A stretch of DNA of 16,013 nucleotides from Saccharicrinis sp. UBA6048 (lineage in GTDB: Bacteria > Bacteroidota > Bacteroidia > Bacteroidales > Marinilabiliaceae), in assembly GCA_002429115.1 (NCBI GenBank), contig DIYS01000241.1, forward strand, positions 1 to 16,013. The letters are read 5' to 3'. Position 1 is the first letter of the stretch. Each line of letters starts with the position of its first letter. The notes below the pieces were generated by a model. It made no database searches. It was not told the DNA's origin and saw only the letters and a program-made list of their open reading frames with translations. Shown here piece by piece: positions 7,345 to 15,351 of the stretch. The position numbers and the translations under genes were made by a program.

Positions 7345-8031
7345 ATGAAGAAGGCAATTAAGATACTTTTTGTAGAAGATGAAGAAGCTTTGGGCATGGT
7401 AGTGAGCGACAGCCTGAAAAGCAGAGGCTTTATTGTGGATTATTATACCGATGGTAAAAGCGGACTGAAAGCCGCGATAGATAACACATACGATGTATTG
7501 GTACTGGATGTGATGCTTCCGCAAATGGATGGTTTCACTCTGGCCAAAGAATATCGGAAGGTTAATGAACAAACGCCCATCATATTCCTGACAGCCCGGT
7601 CGCAAACTGAAGATGTGGTGGAAGGTTTTGAGCTGGGAGGCAACGATTACCTGAAGAAGCCATTTAGCATGGAAGAGTTAATCGTTCGTGTGAAAGCATT
7701 GACGGGTCGTTCAATTAACAAAGAAGCCAGTCAATTGGAAACCTGCTTTATCGGCAGATACAAATTCGACATTAAAAATCAAATACTGGAACTCAACTCT
7801 GTTGAGAAGTCCTTAACCTATCGTGAGGCGCAACTACTTTGGATGCTGTTTGAAAAACGAAACCAGGTACTTGAACGTAAACTGGTATTGGATAAACTAT
7901 GGGGCGATGATTCGTTTTTTAATGCCCGCAGCATGGATGTATTTATTACCCGGCTCAGAAAATACCTGAGAGATGATCCGGCTATCCAGATCATAAACAT
8001 CAGAGGGATTGGTTATAAGTTAGTACTATAA
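7345..8031 (+). CDS. OmpR/PhoB-family response regulator (RprY-like)
   Basis: This 228-residue protein has an N-terminal receiver domain and a C-terminal winged-helix DNA-binding domain. Receiver residues are all present: the acidic pair Glu11/Asp12, phosphoacceptor Asp55 in VLVLDVMLPQMDG, Thr83 and Lys105 in KKPFS. The C-terminal domain (about 135-228) has the typical end RSMDVFITRLRKYL then IRGIGYKL. Its ATG comes one base after the kinase stop codon, so the pair is almost surely co-transcribed and coupled. It should bind DNA and control transcription on signal from the kinase. Targets are not visible here, though the divergent GLPGLI-like gene and the ABC operon are natural candidates. Confidence 0.94.
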   Translation: MKKAIKILFVEDEEALGMVVSDSLKSRGFIVDYYTDGKSGLKAAIDNTYDVLVLDVMLPQMDGFTLAKEYRKVNEQTPIIFLTARSQTEDVVEGFELGGNDYLKKPFSMEELIVRVKALTGRSINKEASQLETCFIGRYKFDIKNQILELNSVEKSLTYREAQLLWMLFEKRNQVLERKLVLDKLWGDDSFFNARSMDVFITRLRKYLRDDPAIQIINIRGIGYKLVL

Positions 8032-8105
8032 AACTTGGCCATTTCAAGTTGAAATGAACAGAAAATTGCTGTGATTTTATTATATTGCTCACATTATCAT
8101 TGAGT

Positions 8106-8606
8106 ATGAAACAACTGAACCTGACAATACCTGTTGAAGTCCTTGAGAACAAAGCTGAGTTATCTTTTGACGAACAATCTCTAATTGAAGCTGCAGAAAA
8201 AACCTGCGATCAAGCCTATGCTCCATATTCTGATTTTAAAGTTGGAGCTGCTGTTAAACTTGCAAATGGAGTTATTGTGACTGGCAGCAATCAGGAAAAT
8301 GCAGCCTACCCTTCGGGCTTATGTGCAGAACGCGTTGCCATGTTTTATGCCAATTCTCAATATCCGGATGTTCCTGTTGAATTCATTGCTATAATTGCGA
8401 AAAACCAACAAGGAATAGTTGACAACCCGATAGCCCCCTGTGGTGCATGTCGTCAGGTGTTACTGGAGTCGGAAATACGATACGATCAAACTTTTACGAT
8501 ACTATTGGCTGGCAAAACTGCCATTCACAAACTAAAAAGTAGCAAAGACTTATTACCACTTAGCTTTATTGGTGATGGAATGGATAAAAAAGCTGCCAGC
8601 CAATAG
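8106..8606 (+). CDS. cdd: Cytidine deaminase
   Basis: This is a 166-residue protein from the ATG at 8106. A longer frame could open at a TTG at 8085, but the added residues (LTLSLS) are not typical and the ATG start fits the family better. The zinc site is complete: Cys73-Ala-Glu75 with the proton-shuttle Glu, and PCGAC with Cys112 and Cys115. The upstream segment YAPYSDFKVGAAV and NQENAAYPSGLCAER are classic substrate-binding parts of homotetrameric cytidine deaminases. It deaminates cytidine and deoxycytidine to uridine forms in pyrimidine salvage, in the cytoplasm. It follows the response regulator by 74 bases on the same strand and converges with the pseudouridine synthase 20 bases away. 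Confidence 0.93.
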   Translation: MKQLNLTIPVEVLENKAELSFDEQSLIEAAEKTCDQAYAPYSDFKVGAAVKLANGVIVTGSNQENAAYPSGLCAERVAMFYANSQYPDVPVEFIAIIAKNQQGIVDNPIAPCGACRQVLLESEIRYDQTFTILLAGKTAIHKLKSSKDLLPLSFIGDGMDKKAASQ

Positions 8607-8626
8607 CCAGCAGCTATCAGCTCTTA

Positions 8627-9313
8627 TTACCCATTCATATTCCTAAATTCTTTCCATAAGTTTTCACTTTCTGGCGTACGTGCAATAATGGTGATTGGCT
8701 CCTTCTTAACAGGGTGCATAAACTCAATTTTACGAGCATGCAATGAAATACTTCCATCCTTATTAGAGCGTGGAAAACCATATTTTAAATCACCTCTAAT
8801 CGGGCAACCAATCTTTGCCAGCTGACATCTGATCTGGTGATGACGACCAGTCTCCAGGTCTACTTCAAGCAGATAATAATTCTTAAGTCCCGATACCAGA
8901 CGATAGTTTAGGATAGCCTCTTTGGCACCATTCCGCATTTTAGGAAACGCATATGATTTATTCTTCTCAGAATTTTTTAAGATATAGTGCTTCAGGCGAC
9001 CGTTATCTTCGGTTGGCAACTCTCCCACCAAAGCCCAATAGGTCTTCTTCACCGTCTTCTCCTGAAACATTTTATTTAATCGACTCAATGCTTTACTTGT
9101 GCGGGCAAACAACACCACCCCACTCACCGGTCGGTCTAAGCGATGTACAACGCCAAGAAAAACCTCACCCGGCTTATCGTACTTCTTTTTTATATAGGCT
9201 TTAACGCGATCACTAAGCGTCACATCACCTGTTTTATCACCTTGCACAATGTCCGACGACAATTTATTGACTGCAATAATATGATTGTCCTCGTATAGAA
9301 TATCTAGTTTCAT
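8627..9313 (-). CDS. RluA-family RNA pseudouridine synthase
   Basis: This is a 228-residue enzyme of the RluA/RluD family. The catalytic motif HRLDRPVSG is at residues 57-65 with Asp60 as nucleophile. The segment starting LYEDNHIIAVNK and the RHHQIRCQLAKIGCPIRGD stretch are characteristic of the fold. There is no N-terminal S4 domain, so it is a short form like RluA or TruC. It isomerises uridine to pseudouridine in rRNA or tRNA, but the exact site cannot be read from sequence. It lies downstream of panB on the same strand, separated by a 104-base spacer with a 7-bp tandem repeat, and converges with cytidine deaminase. Confidence 0.92.
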   Translation of the reverse strand: MKLDILYEDNHIIAVNKLSSDIVQGDKTGDVTLSDRVKAYIKKKYDKPGEVFLGVVHRLDRPVSGVVLFARTSKALSRLNKMFQEKTVKKTYWALVGELPTEDNGRLKHYILKNSEKNKSYAFPKMRNGAKEAILNYRLVSGLKNYYLLEVDLETGRHHQIRCQLAKIGCPIRGDLKYGFPRSNKDGSISLHARKIEFMHPVKKEPITIIARTPESENLWKEFRNMNG

Positions 9314-9359
9314 TCGTTGTTTATTTGCTTATTTGTCCAATTGCTAAATCGTTCTCCCT
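9314..9359. other. AT-rich leader of the pseudouridine synthase gene
   Basis: On the minus strand this gives loosely repeated GCAAATAAACAA and GACAAATAAGCAA units just before the ATG. It follows the heptamer array, so the spacer has the same two-part build (repeat, then AT-rich leader) as the spacers of the ABC operon. No clear promoter is seen. Confidence 0.35.
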
Positions 9360-9420
9360 ACTTCTGTCTTCCGCCCTCGGCCCTCGGTCTTCCGTCTTCC
9401 GTCTTCCGTCTTCTGTCTTA
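9360..9420. repeat. 7-bp tandem repeat (TCTTCCG)n touching the panB stop codon
   Basis: In register from 9367 the plus strand reads TCTTCCG, CCCTCGG, CCCTCGG, TCTTCCG three times, TCTTCTG, then TCTTA, with a degenerate unit ACTTCTG at 9360-9366. The last partial unit contains the panB stop codon (9418-9420 on the minus strand). Such short arrays can change copy number by slippage. A decayed relative is at 4909-4943. Confidence 0.85.
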
Positions 9421-10236
9421 ATACTGCTCTCTTTCACTAGGGAAATCAACACTTTTAACATCAGTAATATAATTCCCAACGGCACCACTTATTTCAGCAA
9501 ACAAGTTATGATAACGACGTAAAAAGCGTGGTGAAAATTCCTGATTAATACCTAGCATATCATGCAAAACCAACACCTGACCATCCACCTGGTTACCTGC
9601 GCCAATGCCAATAACAGGGATTTTAATTTCACTGGCTACTTTACCAGCCAGAGTTGCGGGAATTTTTTCCAGAACGATACCAAAGCAACCGGCTTCTTCC
9701 AACAGATGAGCATCTTCGATTAACTTTTCAGCTTCCTCTTCCTGCTTAGCACGTACTGTGTAAGTTCCAAACTTATGGATCGACTGAGGTGTCAGGCCTA
9801 AATGCCCCATCACCGGAATCCCAGCCGAAAGAATTCGTTCAACAGACTCAAGAATTTCACGACCGCCCTCCAGCTTCACAGCATCGGCCGCTGTCTCCTT
9901 CATAATACGAATTGCCGAAGTAAGTGCTTCTTTTGAATTCCCCTGGTAAGTACCGAATGGCATGTCCACCACTACCAATGAACGTTGCACAGCACGCACC
10001 ACTGACGCTCCATGATAAATCATCTGATCCAGAGTAATTGGCAGTGTTGTTTCCCAACCGGCCATCACATTCGATGCCGAATCGCCAACTAATATGACAT
10101 CTACTCCTGCACTATCAACAATTTTTGCCAATGAATAATCATAAGCCGTAAGCATGGCTATTTTTTCATCACGCATCTTCATCTCACTCAATACGTGAGT
10201 CGTCACTTTTTTTCGTCTTTCCTGAGCAACTGACAT
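9418..10236 (-). CDS. panB: 3-methyl-2-oxobutanoate hydroxymethyltransferase (PanB)
   Basis: This is a 272-residue enzyme of the usual PanB length. It transfers a hydroxymethyl group from methylene-tetrahydrofolate to 2-oxoisovalerate, giving ketopantoate for pantothenate and coenzyme A synthesis in the cytoplasm. Recognisable parts are MLTAYDYSLAKIVDSAGVD (28-46), the metal- and substrate-binding GDS (51-53) and Asp91, KLEGG with Lys121, MGHLGLTPQS (143-152), the catalytic-region Glu190 in VLEKIP, and PVIGIGAG (207-214). No panC or panD lies nearby in the window, so the pathway genes are scattered. Its 3' end runs into a heptamer tandem repeat without altering the expected protein end. A divergent porin gene lies upstream. 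Confidence 0.96.
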   Translation of the reverse strand: MSVAQERRKKVTTHVLSEMKMRDEKIAMLTAYDYSLAKIVDSAGVDVILVGDSASNVMAGWETTLPITLDQMIYHGASVVRAVQRSLVVVDMPFGTYQGNSKEALTSAIRIMKETAADAVKLEGGREILESVERILSAGIPVMGHLGLTPQSIHKFGTYTVRAKQEEEAEKLIEDAHLLEEAGCFGIVLEKIPATLAGKVASEIKIPVIGIGAGNQVDGQVLVLHDMLGINQEFSPRFLRRYHNLFAEISGAVGNYITDVKSVDFPSEREQY

Positions 10237-10325
10237 AATGTAGCTTGTTTTATTACTCCAAGGGAATAATTATATATTATCGTTTTCTAATCAGTGACAG
10301 CTATTGTTTTGCTTATCACAGCCCG

Positions 10326-10333
10326 CAAAGTTA
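10326..10333 (-). promoter_or_regulatory. Candidate -7 box for panB
   Basis: On the minus strand this reads TAACTTTG, matching TAnnTTTG, about 90 bases ahead of the panB start. No good TTG element is found at the expected distance upstream, so this is a weak prediction. The rest of the 238-base spacer between panB and the divergent porin gene is AT-rich and shows nothing else I can name. Confidence 0.3.
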
Positions 10334-10474
10334 ATAATTTGTTATGAGCATTGCGACCTAATTATAATTCATTAAACCAATTATTCCGATTCATTCAAAT
10401 ATATTCTACGTTCCAACACAATCCATTTTAAAAGTATTGCTTAATTTCACGCTCTACTAACAAACTCCACACTT

Positions 10475-11650
10475 ATGAAAAAGCAAGTTATTCTATTGGT
10501 ATGTGTAATTTTAGCTGCAATCATACCAAACTACACATCAGCACAAGGCACACTGGCAAAACCAGCTAAAGAAGTTTTTGAAGACAGCCTTGTAACCTCT
10601 AAAGTACAGATAAAGATAGGAGGTCAATTGAAAATTAATGGCATATATGATTTCAATGCCCTTCAGGACAGCGAATCATTTAATATTCTTTCGATTCCAA
10701 CAGGAGAGAATCAAAACACCTCACCCCGTTACAGCCTGGGTGCTAAACAGTCGCGCCTTAATATGAATATTGCCTATGATTCAGAAAAACTCGGACGCAT
10801 CACTTCCTACTTTGAAGGTGATTTCTTTGGAACCGGGAATCTAAATTTCAGAATGCGTTTCTTTTATGTGGACATACAAAACTTTAGAATTGGTCAGACA
10901 TGGTCCTTGTTTGTCGATGAAAATGCCTGGCCCGATGTTATTGACTTTGATGGTCCTCCTACCGGTATTTGGGTGCGTTCGGCTCAGATCAGATATACCA
11001 AGCAACTTTCTGATAAAAGCAGACTGGCCTTTGCCATAGAATCTCCACAAGCTGAGATTACACCTATCGAAGTGGTGGATTCAACCATTACAGAAACATT
11101 CCAGGGCATACCTGACATTACTGCTCACTGGAATAATACTGGCAAACGTGGGCATATTCAACTAGCACTTGTATTGCGACAATTAAACTACCTTAAAAAT
11201 AACAGAACCCTCTCAAATACTGCTTTTGGATTATCATTGTCCGGTCACCTGAAGGTCAGACAAAATGACAAATTAATTCTTCAGGCTACGGGTGGCAGCG
11301 GCATTGCCAGCTACCTGGTATCATTTATGGGCGGAGGGTTCGACGCGGCCACTTCTTCGCAGGGGAAACTCACTAACATTCGGGTTTTTGGTGGATATGC
11401 AGGCTATGAGTTAATGTTTAGTAAAAGCTTAAAGTCAACACTTGTATATGGTTATACACATATGTCAGAAGAGATTGACATTCTACCGGACGATGACTTT
11501 TGGGGACATTACGCATCAGCTAACCTGTTTTGGTTGTTAGACAAAAAAATCACCATTGGTATTGAAGGCCTCTATGGTAATGTTAAAGATTTTTATGGAG
11601 CAACAGGCCATGCTACAAGAATTCAGTCAATGTTACTGTTTAACTTTTAA
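10475..11650 (+). CDS. DcaP-like outer-membrane porin
   Basis: This 391-residue protein has a signal peptide (MKKQVILLVCVILAAIIPNY, cleavage after TSAQ near residue 24). The rest has the alternating pattern of a beta-barrel and ends in Phe (MLLFNF), as outer-membrane barrels do. The segments IKIGGQLKINGIYDFN, SRLNMNIAYDSEKLGRITSYFEGDF and FRIGQTWSLFVDENAWPD resemble the DcaP family of trimeric porins, which let small, often negatively charged molecules cross the outer membrane. No substrate can be assigned. It stands alone between divergent panB and malic enzyme, 176 bases before the latter. No clear promoter is recognised. The barrel is confident; the DcaP assignment is moderate to good. Confidence 0.82.
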   Translation: MKKQVILLVCVILAAIIPNYTSAQGTLAKPAKEVFEDSLVTSKVQIKIGGQLKINGIYDFNALQDSESFNILSIPTGENQNTSPRYSLGAKQSRLNMNIAYDSEKLGRITSYFEGDFFGTGNLNFRMRFFYVDIQNFRIGQTWSLFVDENAWPDVIDFDGPPTGIWVRSAQIRYTKQLSDKSRLAFAIESPQAEITPIEVVDSTITETFQGIPDITAHWNNTGKRGHIQLALVLRQLNYLKNNRTLSNTAFGLSLSGHLKVRQNDKLILQATGGSGIASYLVSFMGGGFDAATSSQGKLTNIRVFGGYAGYELMFSKSLKSTLVYGYTHMSEEIDILPDDDFWGHYASANLFWLLDKKITIGIEGLYGNVKDFYGATGHATRIQSMLLFNF

Positions 11651-11785
11651 CATGCTAAATACGAAGGTTTTCTAATTTAAGTATGGATTTTACCAAATGC
11701 ATTTTTTAACTTTCATCATTCATTGAGTGACGTAAGACATGTTTATACCTGCATATTTATCAACGCACATAAAAGTGGAAACATC

Positions 11786-11793
11786 TATTTTTG
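11786..11793 (+). promoter_or_regulatory. Candidate -7 box for the malic enzyme gene
   Basis: The sequence TATTTTTG matches TAnnTTTG exactly and lies 34 bases ahead of the ATG. No TTG is seen at the usual 17-20 base distance upstream. The match in an AT-rich spacer may be fortuitous, but the position is reasonable. Confidence 0.35.
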
Positions 11794-11826
11794 AACCTTC
11801 ATATAAATCGCTAAACAATCTGAGTC

Positions 11827-14109
11827 ATGTCTACCACAAAACAAGATGCATTACAATACCATGAAAAAGGGCGACCAGGAAAGATTGAAGTTGTACCAAC
11901 GAAACCATACAGCTCACAACTTGACCTTTCTTTAGCCTATTCACCTGGCGTTGCTGAACCATGCAAGGAAATTGAAACAAATCCGGATGATGCTTATCGT
12001 TACACCGCCAAAGGTAACTTAGTGGGCGTTATCTCCAACGGTACCGCGGTTCTGGGGCTCGGCGATATTGGAGCCACAGCGGGAAAGCCGGTAATGGAAG
12101 GAAAAGGTTTGCTTTTTAAAGTTTTTGCCGATGTCGATGTTTTTGACATTGAAGTTGACGAGAAAGGTATCGATGAAATGGTAAAGGTTGTAAAGGCCAT
12201 TGCCCCTACATTCGGCGGTATTAATCTTGAAGACATCAAAGCGCCTGAATGCTTTGAAATTGAAACACGCCTGCAGGAAGAACTTGATATCCCTGTATTC
12301 CACGATGACCAGCATGGAACGGCTATCATATCTGCAGCTGGCTTAATCAATGCCATTGAGGTAACCGGTAAAAAAATCGAAGACATTAAAGTTGTCGTTA
12401 ATGGAGCAGGTGCATCGGCTATTATGTGCTCACGTCTATACATCAGTCTGGGAGTTAAAAGAGAAAATGTATGGATGCTCGACAGTAAAGGCCTGATGAC
12501 CAAAAGCAGAACGGACCTGAACAAATACAAAATTGACTTTGCCCAGGATAGTGACCTTTCTAAACTTGAAGATGTTATCAAAGGTGCGGATATGTTTTTA
12601 GGTTTGTCAAAAGGAAACATCCTATCGAAAGAGATGGTGCAAAGCATGGCCAACAATCCTATTGTTTTTGCACTGGCCAACCCAACGCCTGAAATAAGTT
12701 ATGAAGATGCCATTGCAGCAAGAGAAGATGTAATTGTTGCCACCGGACGATCTGATTATCCTAATCAGGTGAATAACGTACTTGGTTTTCCATTCATTTT
12801 CAGGGGTGCTTTAGACGTAAGAGCTAAGGCTATTAATGAGGAAATGAAAAAAGCCGCCGTATATGCTTTGGCTGAATTGGCTAAAAAAGATGTGCCGGAT
12901 CAGGTGAATGCTGCTTACAAGAGTCAGAACCTTATTTTTGGTAAAGAGTATATCATTCCAAAACCACTCGATCCACGACTGATTACCGAAGTAGCTCCAG
13001 CAGTAGCAAAGGCTGCGATGGAAACAGGCGTTGCACGTTTGGATATTGCCAACTGGGAGCAGTATAAAATCGATCTGATGAAGCGTATGGGTATATACAA
13101 TAAACTGGTGAGAGACATCAGAACCCGTGCTAAATCAGATAAGAAGCGAATTGTATTCTCGGATGCTGAAAACTTTAAAGTATTGAAAGCTGTTGAGGTT
13201 GTTCGCTCTCAAAAGATTGCAGATCCAATATTATTAGGTGATCGTCAAAAAATTGAAGAGGTTGCAAAAGAGAACAATCTTAACGTATTAGATCTACCGA
13301 TCATTGACAACAAATCAAAAGATGAGGCACCTAAACGTGCTGAGTTTGCTGAGTTGCTGTATCAAAAGCGTCAGCGTAAAGGGTTGAATAGAGAAGAAGC
13401 TTTATACCAAATGCTTGATAGAAACTACTTTGGTGTTATGATGGTAGAAACAGGTGAAGCAGATGGTTTTATTGGTGGATTTTCTAATAAATATGCGGAT
13501 ACAATACGCCCGGCCTTACAAATTTCGGGAACAAACAATACGCTGAACCATATTGCAGGTATGTACATTGTGATGACCAAGAAAGGCCCTTACTTTTTTG
13601 CCGATACCACAGTCAATTACCAGCCTTCAGGTCGTACACTGGCCGACACAACATTGTTGACAATTAATGAAGTTAAAAAATTCAATATTGACCCTGTAGT
13701 AGCCATGGTCTCGTATTCCAACTTTGGTTCTACACGAAGCGGTAGTCCACAGCGTGTAAGAGATGCCGTAAACTACTTACATGAGAATTATCCTGACGTA
13801 TTGGTGGATGGTGAAATGCAGGCTAATTATGCATTTAATGCCGAATTGAGAGCAAAGCGTTTCCCATTCTCAAAACTTGGAACCAAGGATGTTAATACTA
13901 TTATTTTCCCAAGCTTGAGTTCAGGTAACATTGCCTATAAAATGATGCATGAATTAGGTCAGGTGGAAATCATCGGCCCTATCCTGCTTGGAATCAGAAA
14001 GCCAATTCATGTGTTACAGCAACAAAGCTCCGTACGTGAAATCGTTGACATGGCAGCAATTACTGTTGTTGATGCGCAAACTAAGAAAGATACAATTATA
14101 GAACTGTAA
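11827..14109 (+). CDS. maeB: NADP-dependent malic enzyme with C-terminal phosphotransacetylase-like domain (MaeB type)
   Basis: This 760-residue hybrid enzyme converts malate to pyruvate and CO2 with reduction of NAD(P). The malic domain (about 1-165) shows SLAYSPGVAEPCKEI, NGTAVLGLGDIGATAGKPVM (71-90), GGINLEDIKAPECFEIE (130-146) and the metal-site segment PVFHDDQHGTAI (156-167). The NAD(P)-binding domain follows, with VVVNGAGASA (189-198). From about residue 430 to the end lies a phosphotransacetylase-like domain with GGFSNKYADTIRPALQISG. In characterised MaeB enzymes this domain has no acetyltransferase activity and serves regulation by acetyl-CoA and oligomerisation. Its length is normal for the class. 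Preference for NADP over NAD is assumed from the family, not seen. A strong intrinsic terminator follows the stop codon. Confidence 0.95.
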   Translation: MSTTKQDALQYHEKGRPGKIEVVPTKPYSSQLDLSLAYSPGVAEPCKEIETNPDDAYRYTAKGNLVGVISNGTAVLGLGDIGATAGKPVMEGKGLLFKVFADVDVFDIEVDEKGIDEMVKVVKAIAPTFGGINLEDIKAPECFEIETRLQEELDIPVFHDDQHGTAIISAAGLINAIEVTGKKIEDIKVVVNGAGASAIMCSRLYISLGVKRENVWMLDSKGLMTKSRTDLNKYKIDFAQDSDLSKLEDVIKGADMFLGLSKGNILSKEMVQSMANNPIVFALANPTPEISYEDAIAAREDVIVATGRSDYPNQVNNVLGFPFIFRGALDVRAKAINEEMKKAAVYALAELAKKDVPDQVNAAYKSQNLIFGKEYIIPKPLDPRLITEVAPAVAKAAMETGVARLDIANWEQYKIDLMKRMGIYNKLVRDIRTRAKSDKKRIVFSDAENFKVLKAVEVVRSQKIADPILLGDRQKIEEVAKENNLNVLDLPIIDNKSKDEAPKRAEFAELLYQKRQRKGLNREEALYQMLDRNYFGVMMVETGEADGFIGGFSNKYADTIRPALQISGTNNTLNHIAGMYIVMTKKGPYFFADTTVNYQPSGRTLADTTLLTINEVKKFNIDPVVAMVSYSNFGSTRSGSPQRVRDAVNYLHENYPDVLVDGEMQANYAFNAELRAKRFPFSKLGTKDVNTIIFPSLSSGNIAYKMMHELGQVEIIGPILLGIRKPIHVLQQQSSVREIVDMAAITVVDAQTKKDTIIEL

Positions 14110-14119
14110 TCAGAGATAC

Positions 14120-14165
14120 AAATAACGGATGACGTGTATAACATGCTTCATCCGTTATTTTTTTT
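14120..14165 (+). terminator. Rho-independent terminator of the malic enzyme gene
   Basis: A perfect 13-bp inverted repeat (14120-14132 with 14148-14160, AAATAACGGATGA and its complement) encloses a 15-nt loop and runs into a T-tract ending at 14165. It starts 10 bases after the malic enzyme stop codon. The adenylate kinase gene ends at 14182 on the other strand, so the stem may also mark the end of that transcript, although no good T-tract follows on that side. Confidence 0.92.
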
Positions 14166-14181
14166 GTTAAAATCCTGGCTA

Positions 14182-15351
14182 TTAGTCCAAAGCTTTGAAG
14201 CTACTTTCGATTTCTGTGGATACCAGATCCATGACTTTATCAAATTCATCGGTTCCATCCACCACGGCAACATCATGAAACTCCCTGTATTTATCAACGA
14301 CAGGTAAGGTTTTCTCCTGATGTTCCTGTAGACGCTTAACAATTTTCTCAGTACTTGTGTCATAAGGCATGCAAGCCTCAGTTTTACTACGATTATCCAA
14401 ACGACGGATAACCTCAAGGGTATCAACTTTAATCTCAATGATTTTATTGATAATTGTATCGTGCTTCTTTAATATACCATCTAAAATATACGATTGCACA
14501 AGGGTACGCGGATAACCTTTGAAGATAAACCCTTTGGCTTTTTTCGAATTCTCAATTTTTCGCTCAATCAGCTGTATCACCATTTCATCCGGCACCAACT
14601 CTCCATTTTCATAAAGCTCTTTTGCTTTTATTCCTAAAGTTGTACCTCGCAATATTTCTTCATCAATCATATCACCAGTGGATACAAATTCAAGCTTATA
14701 TTTCTCTGCAATTGCGCGCCCCAGTGATCCTCTGCCAGATCCCGGCGAACCAAACAACACAATATTTAGCTGCTTTCGAGCCAATACTTTATTAACAGCT
14801 TTTCTAATTTCCGAGGTTACTTTCTTTATTTTCTGAACACCATTAACAGCCATGTAATTGCCACGCTCCTTAAAGAAATCAAGAACCGGTTTAGTTTTTT
14901 CATCGTATTCGCGAAGGCGGTTACGAATAACTTCCTCGTTATCATCCAGGCGCCCGGAAGTTTCGCCACGAAGCAAGAGGCGATTAACCGACTCTTCCTC
15001 CGGCACTTCAATACTAATTAGCAAATCCAGTTTTGTATTGAGCTTAATCATTAAGCCCTCTAAAATATATGCCTGCACAAACGTACGCGGAAAACCATCG
15101 AACAAAAAACCATTGGCATCCGGATTATTCTTAATCGTTTTTTCGATGATCTGAACAATAATTTCATCAGAAACCAATCCTCCTTGCGCAATAATATGCT
15201 TTGCCTGAAGTCCCAGCTTAGTTTCTTCAGCCAGTTCCCTACGCAAAATATCACCTGTAGAGATATAAAAGAGATTGTATTTTTTTATGAGGAATTCTGA
15301 TTGGGTGCCTTTACCTGCACCCGGAGGTCCGAATAGAGCAATGTTTAGCAT
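14182..15351 (-). CDS. adk: Tandem double-domain adenylate kinase with a degenerate second domain
   Basis: This 389-residue protein is made of two adenylate-kinase domains, each about 190 residues (1-190 and about 195-389). Standard bacterial enzymes have one. Domain 1 looks active: P-loop GPPGAGKG (8-15, Lys14), STGD (31-34), DGFPRT (85-90, Arg89) and a short lid with SGRLDD (132-137, Arg134), with no zinc-type lid. Domain 2 keeps the same order of parts but with key changes. The P-loop reads GSPGSGRG (201-208, Lys replaced by Arg207), DGFPRT becomes KGYPRT (278-283), and the lid arginine motif is lost (TEACMPYDTS near 324-333). The product should interconvert ATP, AMP and ADP through domain 1. 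Domain 2 is probably a pseudo-kinase with a structural or nucleotide-sensing role, which is inference. The frame is intact throughout, so the fusion is unlikely to be a sequencing artefact. Confidence 0.92.
   Translation of the reverse strand: MLNIALFGPPGAGKGTQSEFLIKKYNLFYISTGDILRRELAEETKLGLQAKHIIAQGGLVSDEIIVQIIEKTIKNNPDANGFLFDGFPRTFVQAYILEGLMIKLNTKLDLLISIEVPEEESVNRLLLRGETSGRLDDNEEVIRNRLREYDEKTKPVLDFFKERGNYMAVNGVQKIKKVTSEIRKAVNKVLARKQLNIVLFGSPGSGRGSLGRAIAEKYKLEFVSTGDMIDEEILRGTTLGIKAKELYENGELVPDEMVIQLIERKIENSKKAKGFIFKGYPRTLVQSYILDGILKKHDTIINKIIEIKVDTLEVIRRLDNRSKTEACMPYDTSTEKIVKRLQEHQEKTLPVVDKYREFHDVAVVDGTDEFDKVMDLVSTEIESSFKALD

Noticed and set aside
7321..7605. A 94-residue minus-strand frame across the kinase/regulator junction
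   Set aside because: It overlaps two strongly supported genes on the other strand, with no signal or domain of its own.
8085..8105. TTG-initiated extension of cytidine deaminase
   Set aside because: The added residues are not family-like and an ATG at 8106 gives a normal start.
9325..9522. A 65-residue plus-strand frame before and into the end of panB
   Set aside because: It reads through the heptamer array (LGPRSSVFRLPSSV) and antisense to panB. The translation is a product of the repeat, not a credible protein.
12000..12680. A 226-residue open frame on the minus strand inside the malic enzyme gene
   Set aside because: It is fully antisense to a well-conserved enzyme, its translation is Ser/Ile/Pro-rich with no recognisable domain, and it is best explained as a codon-bias shadow.
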